Part shown: in pieces, positions 9,965 through 18,125 of the stretch
Layout: the number at the start of each line of letters is the position of its first letter
Numbering within the stretch: the first letter of the stretch is position 1
Assembly (NCBI RefSeq): GCF_016881065.1
Contig: NZ_WXYN01000008.1
Coordinates: 7,381-71,380 of the forward strand
Length of the DNA stretch: 64,000 nucleotides
Direction of reading: 5' to 3'
Origin: Planococcus soli
Lineage (GTDB): Bacteria > Bacillota > Bacilli > Bacillales_A > Planococcaceae
Program-made: the position numbers and the translations under genes
Notes under the pieces: model-generated
Told to the model about the DNA's origin: nothing
The model's input: the letters and a program-made list of their open reading frames with translations, nothing else
Databases searched by the model: none

Positions 9965-10488
9965 CATTTTTAGAAACGGAAACAATCCAAGCACCTACAC
10001 TTTATAAAACAAATACAACGGCGATTACTGCATTTAATTCCGTAATGGAAACAATAACTGCTGAAGAAATAAGATTGATTGCACAAGAAAAACAAGTGCA
10101 GCAAAGAAACGTCGAAATTCCCAACGAGATTCATAAATTGAAACAAACATTGTCAGGGCCGATGAAGCAGACAGAACGCGATTCCACCCGATCCAGCATT
10201 GAAGAACTTGAAGCCGAACGCGATCAAGTGTTAGAGGCGCTTAGCTTAAATGTTTCTGAAACAATCAGAGAAAAAATGGCACAGCTCGGAATAGAGGAAT
10301 TGAAAACCCAGGCAGCTGCAGAACATGTACTGGCAGCAAAAGAAATTACTACTTATCTAAATAAGTTAACGGCAGCTTATAAAAAGAGCCAGACATTCGG
10401 CCATCACTGGCTGGACTATAACAGTTTCAAGAAAACAAATTTGGATTTTGAGAGATTGAAAATACATTTGAGCAAAATTAAAAGCTAG
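9961..10488 (+). CDS. Hypothetical coiled-coil protein
   Basis: A 175-aa protein translationally coupled to the preceding gene (ATGA overlap). Most of its length is predicted helix with heptad-like spacing (EEIRLIAQEKQVQQRNVEIPNE and a long Glu/Lys-rich centre). No catalytic or membrane signature. It could be a scaffold or DNA-metabolism accessory factor of the element; nothing visible decides between them. Confidence 0.55.
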   Translation: MTFLETETIQAPTLYKTNTTAITAFNSVMETITAEEIRLIAQEKQVQQRNVEIPNEIHKLKQTLSGPMKQTERDSTRSSIEELEAERDQVLEALSLNVSETIREKMAQLGIEELKTQAAAEHVLAAKEITTYLNKLTAAYKKSQTFGHHWLDYNSFKKTNLDFERLKIHLSKIKS

Positions 10489-10515
10489 GCAAGGTGAATT
10501 ACGTAATCAGCTACA
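10480..10515 (+). repeat. 36-bp partial duplication of 9904-9939
   Basis: This segment matches 9904-9939 with about four changes. It spans the stop of the gene at 9961 and the following gap, while the original lies within the 3' end of the gene at 9326. It looks like a footprint of duplication or recombination that inserted the intervening gene. Confidence 0.7.
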
Positions 10516-10555
10516 TGGAATATAACCTACAAAAAAGAAAAGGACGTGTTGAAGA

Positions 10556-11095
10556 ATGATTAAAGCTAAATTCAATGAAATCAAACAAGGTCAGCGTTTA
10601 CGTAAACAGTACGGAGAAAGAGCGCATCAGGCACAGAAAGAACTTCAAAAGAAGTTAGGTAGCGCACCGCGTTTGTCTGAAGCAGACCGTGCAACAGTTA
10701 AGAAGTATATGGTTGTCATTCAGAAGCATAATGCCTTCACATTTAAGTTTATCGCAGACTTAGAAGAGCATGGCTTAGAATATTCTAGTACGAAAGTAAT
10801 ATGGTCCGGTCAGTATGAACACGCCAACAGAGAAGCCATGGAGTTGAAGAAGGAGATCAAACGTATCTTAGATACTTACCTTATCTTCTGGCATGAAGAA
10901 CCTGATCCAGAAACTCTTATCTTCTACAGATCTAAAAAGCATCGATACTCTAATCCCGATAAAGAAGTCTTAAGTTTATTAGAAGAGATGAGCGAGATGC
11001 GAAACAGTGGGGAAGAAGAAGCCTATCAGATGAAAAAGATCGGCGTCAACTTTGCAAGTCTGCTTGGCGTATCTAATGAAGAACTAATTGGTTAG
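10556..11095 (+). CDS. Hypothetical phage-type protein
   Basis: A 179-aa soluble, charged protein; AAAGGA lies about 12 nt before the ATG. Basic N terminus (KFNEIKQGQRLRKQYGERAHQAQKEL), helical centre, and ending GVNFASLLGVSNEELIG. No domain recognised. It belongs to the same run as the adjacent hypothetical genes between the activator and small terminase. Confidence 0.55.
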   Translation: MIKAKFNEIKQGQRLRKQYGERAHQAQKELQKKLGSAPRLSEADRATVKKYMVVIQKHNAFTFKFIADLEEHGLEYSSTKVIWSGQYEHANREAMELKKEIKRILDTYLIFWHEEPDPETLIFYRSKKHRYSNPDKEVLSLLEEMSEMRNSGEEEAYQMKKIGVNFASLLGVSNEELIG

Positions 11096-11114
11096 TCAAA
11101 AAAGACAGACCAAG

Positions 11115-11288
11115 ATGGATAAACAAACAAAACAGTTCATTGATCTGGTTAAACCTATTCTATTCCTCTTGGGAATTCTCCTAGTGAACCTGGCACTATA
11201 CACATTCAATATATCGTTAGGGTTTTTCACAAGTGGAATCAGTTTAATTGGAATTGCATTGATGATTGAGTACGAAATAAAAAATTAA
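11115..11288 (+). CDS. Small membrane protein
   Basis: A 57-aa protein with two hydrophobic segments (ILFLLGILLVNLALYTF and LGFFTSGISLIGIALMI) separated by a short turn. An in-frame TTG at 11088, overlapping the upstream gene by 8 nt, would add nine residues; neither start has a strong binding site. A two-helix protein in a phage element could be holin-like or a membrane-acting exclusion factor, but it has no endolysin neighbour. Function unknown. Confidence 0.5.
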   Translation: MDKQTKQFIDLVKPILFLLGILLVNLALYTFNISLGFFTSGISLIGIALMIEYEIKN

Positions 11289-11336
11289 ATATTTTTTAAA
11301 GTCCCCCCAGTTGATTTGACCCTAACAAAAAAAGTC

Positions 11337-11350
11337 GACCGGGGACGGTC
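11337..11350 (+). other. GC-rich dyad upstream of terS
   Basis: GACCG-GGGA-CGGTC, a perfect 5-bp dyad in otherwise AT-rich DNA, followed by GGGGCTCTTTTTC. It can act as a terminator, but GC-rich dyads just before a small terminase gene are also where cos or pac packaging sites are found. Confidence 0.5.
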
Positions 11351-11421
11351 GGGGCTCTTTTTCCTGATTTTCTCCGTTTTGCGAGATTTTCAAAAATATA
11401 AATAGAAATAGAGGTGAAATT

Positions 11422-11880
11422 ATGGCTCGAAAACACGTGTTATTAGACAATAGCCGTTCCAATTTTACAAAAGAAGAGATGCAAAGAAGGCTTAATAAAG
11501 AAAAAGCGCTAAAAGAATTTGCCGGAATTTCAAAAACTCCCCCAACCTGGTTGAGCGTTAAAAGTAAAAAAGAATATAAGCGAATTGTACCGTTGCTTGA
11601 AAAATTGCCAATTGCCGCATTGGATCAGACCTTGGTCGTATTATATTGTCAATTCTACTCCGTTTTTTTGGAAGCATCTGAGAATTTGAAGGAGTGTGGA
11701 TTGATTGAAGCTGGTACGAATAAACCAAATCCATCATTTAACGCTATGGTCAAAGCCAGTTCAGAAATTCGCTTAATTGCTTCGCAGTTAGGAATGACAA
11801 TTGATAGTCGGATGAAGCTGGTAGTACCTGAAAAAGAGGAACTCTACGATCCATTTAAAGAAATGCTCGAAGAAGATTAA
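11422..11880 (+). CDS. terS: Phage terminase small subunit, P27-like
   Basis: A 152-aa protein with the features of P27-family small terminases: basic N terminus, PTWLSVKSKKEYKRIVPLLEKL, a hydrophobic helix around LDQTLVVLYCQFYSVF, and the late SEIRLIASQLGMTIDSRMKL motif. It recognises packaging sites and loads DNA onto the large subunit. No large terminase follows; the next gene begins 20 nt downstream. In PICIs an orphan TerS redirects helper-phage packaging to the satellite genome, and that is the most economical reading here. AGAGGTGAAATT precedes the ATG. Confidence 0.85.
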   Translation: MARKHVLLDNSRSNFTKEEMQRRLNKEKALKEFAGISKTPPTWLSVKSKKEYKRIVPLLEKLPIAALDQTLVVLYCQFYSVFLEASENLKECGLIEAGTNKPNPSFNAMVKASSEIRLIASQLGMTIDSRMKLVVPEKEELYDPFKEMLEED

Positions 11881-11900
11881 AAAAAGGTGGAGAAAAACGA

Positions 11901-12257
11901 ATGAGAAAACTTGTTATCCGTATATACACCGAAGGGAAAATAAAGAAATTTACTGCGCCTCGCTTCGTTAGTTGGGATACATTCAACAAAACAATGGTAA
12001 TGCAAAAAGAATTTGATTCGGATGCACCGAATGAGGTGGTTTTACCGAAATGTTACCCTCTGGTGTGCTCCATATTTGGACATCAATTCACTGTCGAACA
12101 GCTTGAGCAGGGTTATGACATAAAGGAAATATTAATAAAAACAAGTGAAGCATTGAATTATGTGATCTCTACAGCAGATCTTTCAAATAGGGGGGAGGTG
12201 GTACCGTTTGAAGGCAGACGTAAAAGAAGCTCAAAAACCTATATTAACCGAGGTTAG
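11901..12257 (+). CDS. Tail assembly chaperone-like protein
   Basis: A 118-aa protein (RKLVIRIYTEGKIKKFTAPRFVSWDTFNKTMVMQKEF at the start) of the kind encoded before tape measure genes in siphophages, where it keeps the tape measure soluble during tail assembly (gpG-like). AAAAGGTGGAG precedes the ATG. Its 3' end overlaps a zinc-ribbon gene (12208) in the +1 frame. Classic gpG/gpGT pairs use a -1 frameshift; no suitable slippery site in that register was found. Placement before the tape measure gene supports the call. Confidence 0.65.
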   Translation: MRKLVIRIYTEGKIKKFTAPRFVSWDTFNKTMVMQKEFDSDAPNEVVLPKCYPLVCSIFGHQFTVEQLEQGYDIKEILIKTSEALNYVISTADLSNRGEVVPFEGRRKRSSKTYINRG

Positions 12258-12351
12258 ATGTATGAATTGCAATAAAAAGTTGGCAAAAATCAAAGGGAAT
12301 GCTGAAATTAAATGCTCTAAATGTGCAAAATACAACCATTTTTCAAAATAA
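12208..12351 (+). CDS. Com-like zinc ribbon protein
   Basis: A 47-aa protein starting with TTG at 12208, 7 nt after GGGGGGAGGTGG. It contains CMNC and CSKC, two CxxC pairs 15 residues apart, then a YNHF tail, the pattern of the Mu Com family of small zinc-binding mRNA regulators. It overlaps the tail chaperone gene by 50 nt in another frame. Mu Com activates translation of the adjacent mom gene; no mom-like gene is here, so it may act on the tape measure transcript or on an RNA of the helper. Easily missed because of size and TTG start. Confidence 0.65.
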   Translation: MKADVKEAQKPILTEVRCMNCNKKLAKIKGNAEIKCSKCAKYNHFSK

Positions 12352-12396
12352 ATTTTCTTCAGAGGATCTAGAATCCCGTCAATAAACCAGAGACTC

Positions 12397-12435
12397 AAGA
12401 AGTCCAGCCGCTTTACTGTGGCCGGGCTTCTTTTT
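12397..12435 (+). terminator. Terminator between Com-like and tape measure genes
   Basis: AAGAAGTCC pairs with GGGCTTCTT (one G-U) with further GGC/GCC pairing inside, followed by T5CT4. It would limit read-through into the tape measure gene. Confidence 0.75.
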
Positions 12436-12486
12436 CTTTTATGGAAGCCAGTGAGTAAAGCGAGCAACCATAAGAGAGGTGAGGGA

Positions 12487-15400
12487 ATGGAGCAGATACA
12501 AGGGTTATCGATTGGTCTTAACCTTGATACCGCAGGAATTCAACAAGGGTTGAAAACCTTGAAAGGTAATTTGAAAGGCATAGACGCTGAAATGAAGAAC
12601 AATATGAGCGCTTTCAGCAAAAGCGAAAAGTCTGCCGAGAAATACGAAACAAGACTCGGTGGTATGAACAAGAAACTAGACGCCACAAAAGAAGCTGTCA
12701 ATGCTGCTAAGAGAGAGCATGAACGGATGATTGAAATTCATGGAGAGGGTAGTGACAAAGCGAATAAAGCGGGCGCAGCTTACAACAACCTATCCGCAGA
12801 TTTTAATAATTTGCAAAGACATATCGGGGAAGTTTCGGAGGAATTCGAGAATTTCCAGAGAGAGCAAGAGATAGCAGAAAGTTCACTGGGCAGATTCGGA
12901 AACACAATGAATACTGCCGGTGGAAAGTTCAGCAAATTTGGTGAAGGCATGAAAGGAGTCGGTTCAGGCTTAACTGTTGGCTTAACGGCGCCAATTGTTG
13001 GACTTGGACTGGCAGCTGTAGCTACAGCCAATGAGTTCGATGATGCCCAGGGACTGATTCAATCTGGTCTTGGAATTACTGCTGAAAAGGCTGAAGAGTT
13101 GGAAGGGGTAGCGAAGAACCTTTGGGCAAATGGGTTCTCAGGAAGCGTAAATGATGCTGCTGAAGCAGTAGTTACGGTTTCGAAAAATCTTGCAGCCTTG
13201 CCGACAGAAGAAATTGAAAAAATAACGGGATATGCCGGTATTTTAGCCGATCGTTTTGAAATTGATGTAGCGCAAAGCACGAATACAGCAGGTATGGTCA
13301 TGGAAGCGTTTGGCGGCACGGCAACAGAAGCCTTCGACTTAATGACACATGGCTTACAGAATGCTAAAGGCGATGGCGGAGAGTTGTTGGATGTATTTAA
13401 CGAATACTCGCCACAATTTGCTGCACTCGGCTACGATGCAGAAGGCTTCATGGCTACGCTCATAGAAGGAAGCCAAAGTGGCGCTTTTAATTTCGATCTC
13501 CTAGGCGACGCAGCTAAAGAAAGTTTCCTGTTAATGGGCGAAGGGTCAGAAGATGTTCAGGATGCACTAAAAGGACTGGGATTAAATTCTGATCAGATTA
13601 TTTCCGGCATTAACGGGGGCGGTGAAGAAGCTCAGAAATCTTTCATGGCAGTTTCAGCAGCCATTGCAGGAATTGAAGATCCTACGAAGAAAACAGCAGC
13701 ATCTATCGCATTGTTCGGGACTCCAATTGAAGATTTAGGACCACAATTTCAAGGCTTCTTTTCAGGGGTAGAACAAAATCTTGAAGGTGTAGAAGGCGCT
13801 ACACAAAGAGCCGGTGATGCACTGTATGACAATTTAGGTGCTAAGGCAACAACAGTTTTCCGCGGTTTTCAGGAGGACTTATTGCCAGTTGGAGAAATAT
13901 TGGTCGACGTGGCTGAAGAGTGGCTGCCTAAAGTTGCGGCTTCGCTTGGAAATATCACAGGGAAATTTACAGAACTCTCACCAGAGACACAGAAAAACAT
14001 AGTGATGTTCGGAGGGATCGCAGCAGCAGCCGGACCCCTGATTGCAGGACTTGGCTTCGTGGCCAGCGCAATCGGTGGGGTTATGACTGTTGTGGGTCCT
14101 TTGTCTACGGCGATTGTTGGAGCTGGAGGTTTGGCAGCTTCATTCGGAACAGTCGGCACGGCCATAGCGGCATTCGCAACTGGACCTATCGGTTTGGGAA
14201 TAGCTGCAATAGCAGGAATTGGTATTGCGACAGGAGCTTTAGTGAAACACTTCAGAGAAGATGCTATTCCCGAGGTCGATCGGTTCGGTGAAGGTGTATC
14301 AGAGAGCACGCAAAAGGCATTAGGGAGCTTCTTTGAATTATCGGATGGTGCTTCACTGAGTCTAATGAACATGAAAATTAATGGCTTAGAAGTTACTGAA
14401 GTGATGGCAGACGAATTACTCACAAAGTATGAGAATATGAACGATCAGATACTTAATTCTATGGAGGAACGGCACAAAGCGGAAAACGAACAGTTGAAAA
14501 CTTTCTTCGCTAGTTCGTCGACATTGACGGAAGAAGAGGAAGCAAAAGCATTCCAGTTGAAAGTAAACCGACAGGAAGCTGCAATGACCGTCCAGCAATC
14601 GCATGAAGACGAGATTCAACGGATTGTAGAAACGGCAGCTACTCAAAAAAGAGAACTGACCGAAAGTGAATTGCTGCAGATTGATACGTTACATCAACAA
14701 ATGAATCAATCGGCTGTTGTGTATCTATCAGAAAATGAAATGGAACAAAAAGTAATCATGGAACGCATGGCAGCCACATCAGGCGAATTAAGTGCACAAC
14801 AGGCAGCAACTGTGACCAGAAATTCTGCGGATGCAAGGGATAAAGTAAAAGCAGACGCAGAGACTAAATATAATGAAACAGTGGCTATGGCCATCCGTGA
14901 ACGTGACGAAACCGGTACAATTACAGCAGAACAGGCAACAAAGATCATTGCAGAAGCTACGAAGACGAAGGACACTGCTATTGGACATGCGGAAGATATG
15001 CACGAGGGTGTGGTTACTGAAGCGAAACTTCAAGCCGGTGAACATGTAGATGAAGTTGATTGGCAGACGGGTGAGATCCTTTCGAAATGGGATATTTACA
15101 AAGAAGGTGTCGTAACCAGATTCAAAGAAACGAATAAAAACTCCATGGATGATTTCAAGCAATGGGGAACGGATTTTAATGAAAACTGGAATCTCTTCAA
15201 TGAAGGCGCGAAAGAAAAAGTCGCAACTTATAAATCAAATGTCAAGAATCGTTTTAAGGAAACAAATGCCGACAATCTCGCTGATTTTAAAAGTTGGGGA
15301 ACCAATTTCAATGATGCCTGGAACAATTTCAACAATGGGGCAAAAGAAAAAGTTGATGCTTATAAAACCGCTGTGAAAAAACGATTTAGAGAAACGAATG

Positions 15401-17007
15401 AAGAATCTCTCGCTGATTTTAAACGTTGGGGTGGAAACATCAAGAGTTGGGCAGGAGATGCGAAGGATGGCATCATGAGAACCTTTGATAGCCTAGTGAC
15501 GGGAGCCAAAAATTTGCCGGGACGGATTGGCAGTGGCATCAGCTCGATGGCTTCCAAAGTCAGTGACGGAGTTAAAGCTGTCTCTAATAAATTGTCTTCT
15601 GGACTCGGCGCTGGAGTGAATGGCGTTATTAGTGGAATCAACTGGGTTCTTGGTAAAATCGGTGTCGACAAAAAAAGCCACATTGATTCTTGGGAAGTTA
15701 AAAAATATGCTCATGGCACTAAAGCACATCCCGGAGGACTTGCACTATTAGGCGACGGAAGAGGATCCAATGCAGGACGAGAATTGATCAAGACACCAAG
15801 CGGTGACTTGGGATTGAGTCCTGATACAGACACACTTATGAACTTGCCAAAAGGTTCACAGGTTCTTTCGGCAACGAAAACAAGGGAGTTGCTAGGAGAT
15901 ATTCCAAAGTACAATATGGGCAATAGCTCAATCAGTGATTTCTTCGGCGGCCTATATAAAGGAGCCAAAGATTTTGGCAGCAAAGCGATATCTGGCGGAA
16001 AGAAAACCCTCGGTAAAGTAAAAGATGCAGCGTTCAACGTATGGGATCATGTCAGCAATCCGGGCAAATTACTAAGTACAGCATTGTCTATACTAGGAAT
16101 ATCCTCTCCTATCGGCGGTTCGTTCGTCGGAGATATGGCAAAAGGTGGATATGACAAGGTAAAATCGAATGCTCTTGGTTATTTGAAAGGCAAGATTGAC
16201 AATTCTGGTACCCAGGCAGGCAGTGGACACGGTTTTGGTTCTGCTTTTCGTTTAACTTCACGTCGCGGCTTCCGGATTAATCCGGTAACTGGAATTGGAC
16301 AAATGCACCAAGGGGATGACTGGGCAGCAAGATTAGGAACATTAATTCCAGCACAAGCTGCCGGTAAAGTCATTCAAGCTGGATTCCATGGAATCCGCGG
16401 TAATTTTGTAAGAGTTCAATCTGGTATTATGGACCGTCTCTATCAGCATAACCAACGGAATATGGTTAAAGTCGGTCAGAACGTCCGTAAAGGACAGGCC
16501 GTTGGTACAGTTGGATCAACAGGGCGTTCTACTGGGGCTCACTTACATTACGAGGTAAGAAGAAACGGCGTAAACATTAACCCGAACGGTTTGGAAACGG
16601 GCGGGTTGGTGAATTCTGAACAGCTGGTCCGCGTGGGGGAAAAAGGAAGACAAGAAATGGTTATCCCTATGCACCCATCACGCCGAACCGATGCGATGAA
16701 GTTACTCGCGATTGCTGGAAAGAAACTAATGCCAGGGAACGATAAAGGTATCACGCGTCCGAATCAATTACCGAATGTCGGTGGCGGTGGGAATGCAATT
16801 CATGCAGCCATACTGAAATCCAATGAATACTTAATGAAACAAGGCGAGATGCTGATGAAACAGAACGAGTTACTGATGCAATTGCTGAGAAAAGATACAG
16901 GTTTTTATGTTGATGGCAAGGAGCTTTCTAATGCTCTTGATGATCCAATGAATGAAACCCTTGGTGCAAGCTCGGCAAGAAATATGTATCTTAATGGAAT
17001 TAGATAA
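12487..17007 (+). CDS. Tape measure protein with M23 peptidase domain
   Basis: A 1506-aa protein. Residues 1-150 are coiled coil; about 195-480 match the TP901-type tape measure core (EFDDAQGLIQSGLGITAEKA onward); about 500-590 are strongly hydrophobic Gly/Ala-rich helices; 879 onward holds 44-aa tandem repeats (FKETN...DFK.WG). Near the C terminus is a LytM/M23 domain with zinc ligands H1274 and D1278 (HQGDD), and H1352 and H1354 (HLHYEV), plus LYQHN. Tape measures set tail length, and the peptidase opens the cell wall during DNA injection. The start at 12487 follows GAGAGGTGAGGG. No other tail-tube or baseplate gene is present, which is anomalous. Confidence 0.95.
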   Translation: MEQIQGLSIGLNLDTAGIQQGLKTLKGNLKGIDAEMKNNMSAFSKSEKSAEKYETRLGGMNKKLDATKEAVNAAKREHERMIEIHGEGSDKANKAGAAYNNLSADFNNLQRHIGEVSEEFENFQREQEIAESSLGRFGNTMNTAGGKFSKFGEGMKGVGSGLTVGLTAPIVGLGLAAVATANEFDDAQGLIQSGLGITAEKAEELEGVAKNLWANGFSGSVNDAAEAVVTVSKNLAALPTEEIEKITGYAGILADRFEIDVAQSTNTAGMVMEAFGGTATEAFDLMTHGLQNAKGDGGELLDVFNEYSPQFAALGYDAEGFMATLIEGSQSGAFNFDLLGDAAKESFLLMGEGSEDVQDALKGLGLNSDQIISGINGGGEEAQKSFMAVSAAIAGIEDPTKKTAASIALFGTPIEDLGPQFQGFFSGVEQNLEGVEGATQRAGDALYDNLGAKATTVFRGFQEDLLPVGEILVDVAEEWLPKVAASLGNITGKFTELSPETQKNIVMFGGIAAAAGPLIAGLGFVASAIGGVMTVVGPLSTAIVGAGGLAASFGTVGTAIAAFATGPIGLGIAAIAGIGIATGALVKHFREDAIPEVDRFGEGVSESTQKALGSFFELSDGASLSLMNMKINGLEVTEVMADELLTKYENMNDQILNSMEERHKAENEQLKTFFASSSTLTEEEEAKAFQLKVNRQEAAMTVQQSHEDEIQRIVETAATQKRELTESELLQIDTLHQQMNQSAVVYLSENEMEQKVIMERMAATSGELSAQQAATVTRNSADARDKVKADAETKYNETVAMAIRERDETGTITAEQATKIIAEATKTKDTAIGHAEDMHEGVVTEAKLQAGEHVDEVDWQTGEILSKWDIYKEGVVTRFKETNKNSMDDFKQWGTDFNENWNLFNEGAKEKVATYKSNVKNRFKETNADNLADFKSWGTNFNDAWNNFNNGAKEKVDAYKTAVKKRFRETNEESLADFKRWGGNIKSWAGDAKDGIMRTFDSLVTGAKNLPGRIGSGISSMASKVSDGVKAVSNKLSSGLGAGVNGVISGINWVLGKIGVDKKSHIDSWEVKKYAHGTKAHPGGLALLGDGRGSNAGRELIKTPSGDLGLSPDTDTLMNLPKGSQVLSATKTRELLGDIPKYNMGNSSISDFFGGLYKGAKDFGSKAISGGKKTLGKVKDAAFNVWDHVSNPGKLLSTALSILGISSPIGGSFVGDMAKGGYDKVKSNALGYLKGKIDNSGTQAGSGHGFGSAFRLTSRRGFRINPVTGIGQMHQGDDWAARLGTLIPAQAAGKVIQAGFHGIRGNFVRVQSGIMDRLYQHNQRNMVKVGQNVRKGQAVGTVGSTGRSTGAHLHYEVRRNGVNINPNGLETGGLVNSEQLVRVGEKGRQEMVIPMHPSRRTDAMKLLAIAGKKLMPGNDKGITRPNQLPNVGGGGNAIHAAILKSNEYLMKQGEMLMKQNELLMQLLRKDTGFYVDGKELSNALDDPMNETLGASSARNMYLNGIR
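15121..15438 (+). repeat. 44-aa (132-bp) tandem repeats in tape measure
   Basis: Units begin at 15121, 15253 and 15385 (the last partial), each with an (F)KETN-type start and DFK.WG.NF.. .W..FN.GAKEKV body. A change in unit number would change tail length in steps if the family rule of length per residue holds. Confidence 0.85.
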
Positions 17008-17017
17008 AAATGAGAGA

Positions 17018-17044
17018 AGCAGCCGTTAATTCGGCTGTTTTTTT
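17018..17044 (+). terminator. Terminator after tape measure
   Basis: CAGCCG - TTAATT - CGGCTG followed by seven Ts, 13 nt after the stop codon. Confidence 0.9.
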
Positions 17045-17115
17045 ACATATTAAAGGGATTAAAGGTAGTGAAATAGAATCTTCAAATATATTAAAGGAAT
17101 GAGGAGGGGAAAAAC

Positions 17116-17388
17116 CTGCCGATTATTGAAGTAGGAATAAACGTAAATCAAGAAGAGATTCGCCGAAAGGTTAATGAAAAATTAGACAAAGCTATTCAGC
17201 AAGTTCTCTTTACTTGGGATATAAACGAAATGGCGAAACGAACCTGTATGAGTAAGTCCTTCTTGGAGAACGAATTTCTTGATGATCCACGAATGAAGTT
17301 ACTGGAGCGACGTAAAGAAAAAGGTAAGCGGTTTTGGTTTTATGAGGAAAGCCTGATAGTGATGAAAGAATTAATGGATGAGTGGTAA
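17116..17388 (+). CDS. DUF771-like protein with CTG start
   Basis: A 90-aa reading frame with no usable ATG/GTG/TTG at its head. GAGGAGGGG (17101-17109) lies 6 nt before CTG at 17116, giving (M)[18 protein letters not shown]. The centre, [28 protein letters not shown], matches the DUF771 pattern of Firmicute phage proteins, which have a Xis-like winged HTH. An in-frame ATG exists much later but would delete a third of the protein. DUF771 genes normally lie in the early region; here it follows the tape measure, another sign of rearrangement. CTG starts are rare, so proteomic proof is desirable. Confidence 0.65.
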   Translation: MPIIEVGINVNQEEIRRKVNEKLDKAIQQVLFTWDINEMAKRTCMSKSFLENEFLDDPRMKLLERRKEKGKRFWFYEESLIVMKELMDEW

Positions 17389-17476
17389 ATAAAAGAACGC
17401 GTGGACAGACGCTAAAAAATAAAGGGAAACTCTACTATTTTGTTGAATATTAAGGAGAAGGAAGGGGGGATGTAAA

Positions 17477-17734
17477 ATGAAGATAAAAGATGTTCAAGAT
17501 GACAAACTTGCAGTGTTGTTAAAACAACTTCCTCTCGCAAGCCTTCAAATGGGGCATAAACAAGTTAAAGGCACTGTGGTAGACTATTTGGATGTAAGTA
17601 ATAACAGTGTGGAGATGGAATATGTTGTGGATCTCTTCAAAATGACTACTGATGAACTAATTAAAAAGTGGTTTGATGGTGAAGAAAAAGCAACGGATTT
17701 ATTTTTCCAAATTCAAAATCTATCTAAAGAATAA
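17477..17734 (+). CDS. Hypothetical small acidic protein
   Basis: An 85-aa protein after AAGGAGAAGGAAGGGGGG. It contains VKGTVVDYLDV, similar to the FKGTAVDYF segment at the start of the TAC partner at 18793, so the two may be distantly related or bind the same partner. No domain recognised. A terminator follows. Confidence 0.55.
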   Translation: MKIKDVQDDKLAVLLKQLPLASLQMGHKQVKGTVVDYLDVSNNSVEMEYVVDLFKMTTDELIKKWFDGEEKATDLFFQIQNLSKE

Positions 17735-17745
17735 AATTTTATGAG

Positions 17746-17773
17746 AGAGTATCCAAAAGGATGCTCTTTTTTG
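17746..17773 (+). terminator. Terminator
   Basis: AGAGTATCC - AAAA - GGATGCTCT (one G-U) followed by a T run. Confidence 0.85.
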
Positions 17774-18063
17774 TGGTTAAAAGCTGAATAAGTATAATTT
17801 TTTTGAAACACTTATTTCATCTGTTTCGGAAAAATAAATTTCATCATTTTTAAAGCACTCAGGAGGGCCTCTAACAGTACATTTTTTTAGAGGGGTAATT
17901 AGGTGTTTTAGAGTTCAAAAGGTCGTAGAAATGACAAAGAATGACTATATGGGCTATTTTTATAGCCCTAAAGAAGGTTTCTTTAACAGAATACATAGAC
18001 CTATATCCCAATCTAGTCGGGGGTATTCAAATGTGCATAGTTTAAGATAGAATGATAATATAT
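17774..18063 (+). other. Hairpin-rich non-coding stretch before the TAC operon
   Basis: No gene seen. It contains CCTCTAA...TTAGAGG (about 17869-17894), GGGCTAT-TTTT-ATAGCCC (17951-17968) and AAAGA-AGG-TTTCTTT just after. It may be a leader RNA, a decayed gene or stacked terminators that insulate the cargo operon. A possible -10 (GATAAT, 18054-18059) precedes the palindrome at 18064. Confidence 0.5.
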
Positions 18064-18079
18064 ATAACACTAGTGTTAT
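18064..18079 (+). promoter_or_regulatory. Palindromic candidate operator of the TAC operon
   Basis: ATAACACTAGTGTTAT is a perfect 16-bp palindrome located just downstream of a -10-like sequence and about 45 nt before the first reading frame of the operon. A third half-site, AAATAACGCT, lies at about 18092-18101. Toxin-antitoxin operons are commonly autoregulated through such sites; this assignment is by position. Confidence 0.5.
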
Positions 18080-18125
18080 TTAAAATTACAAATAACGCTA
18101 CTGAGAAGGGGGAGAGAGGCTTACT

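Noticed and set aside
11901-12351. Classic gpG/gpGT -1 frameshift pair
   Set aside because: The downstream frame is +1 relative to the first, has its own ribosome site and TTG start, and encodes a zinc ribbon rather than a chaperone extension.
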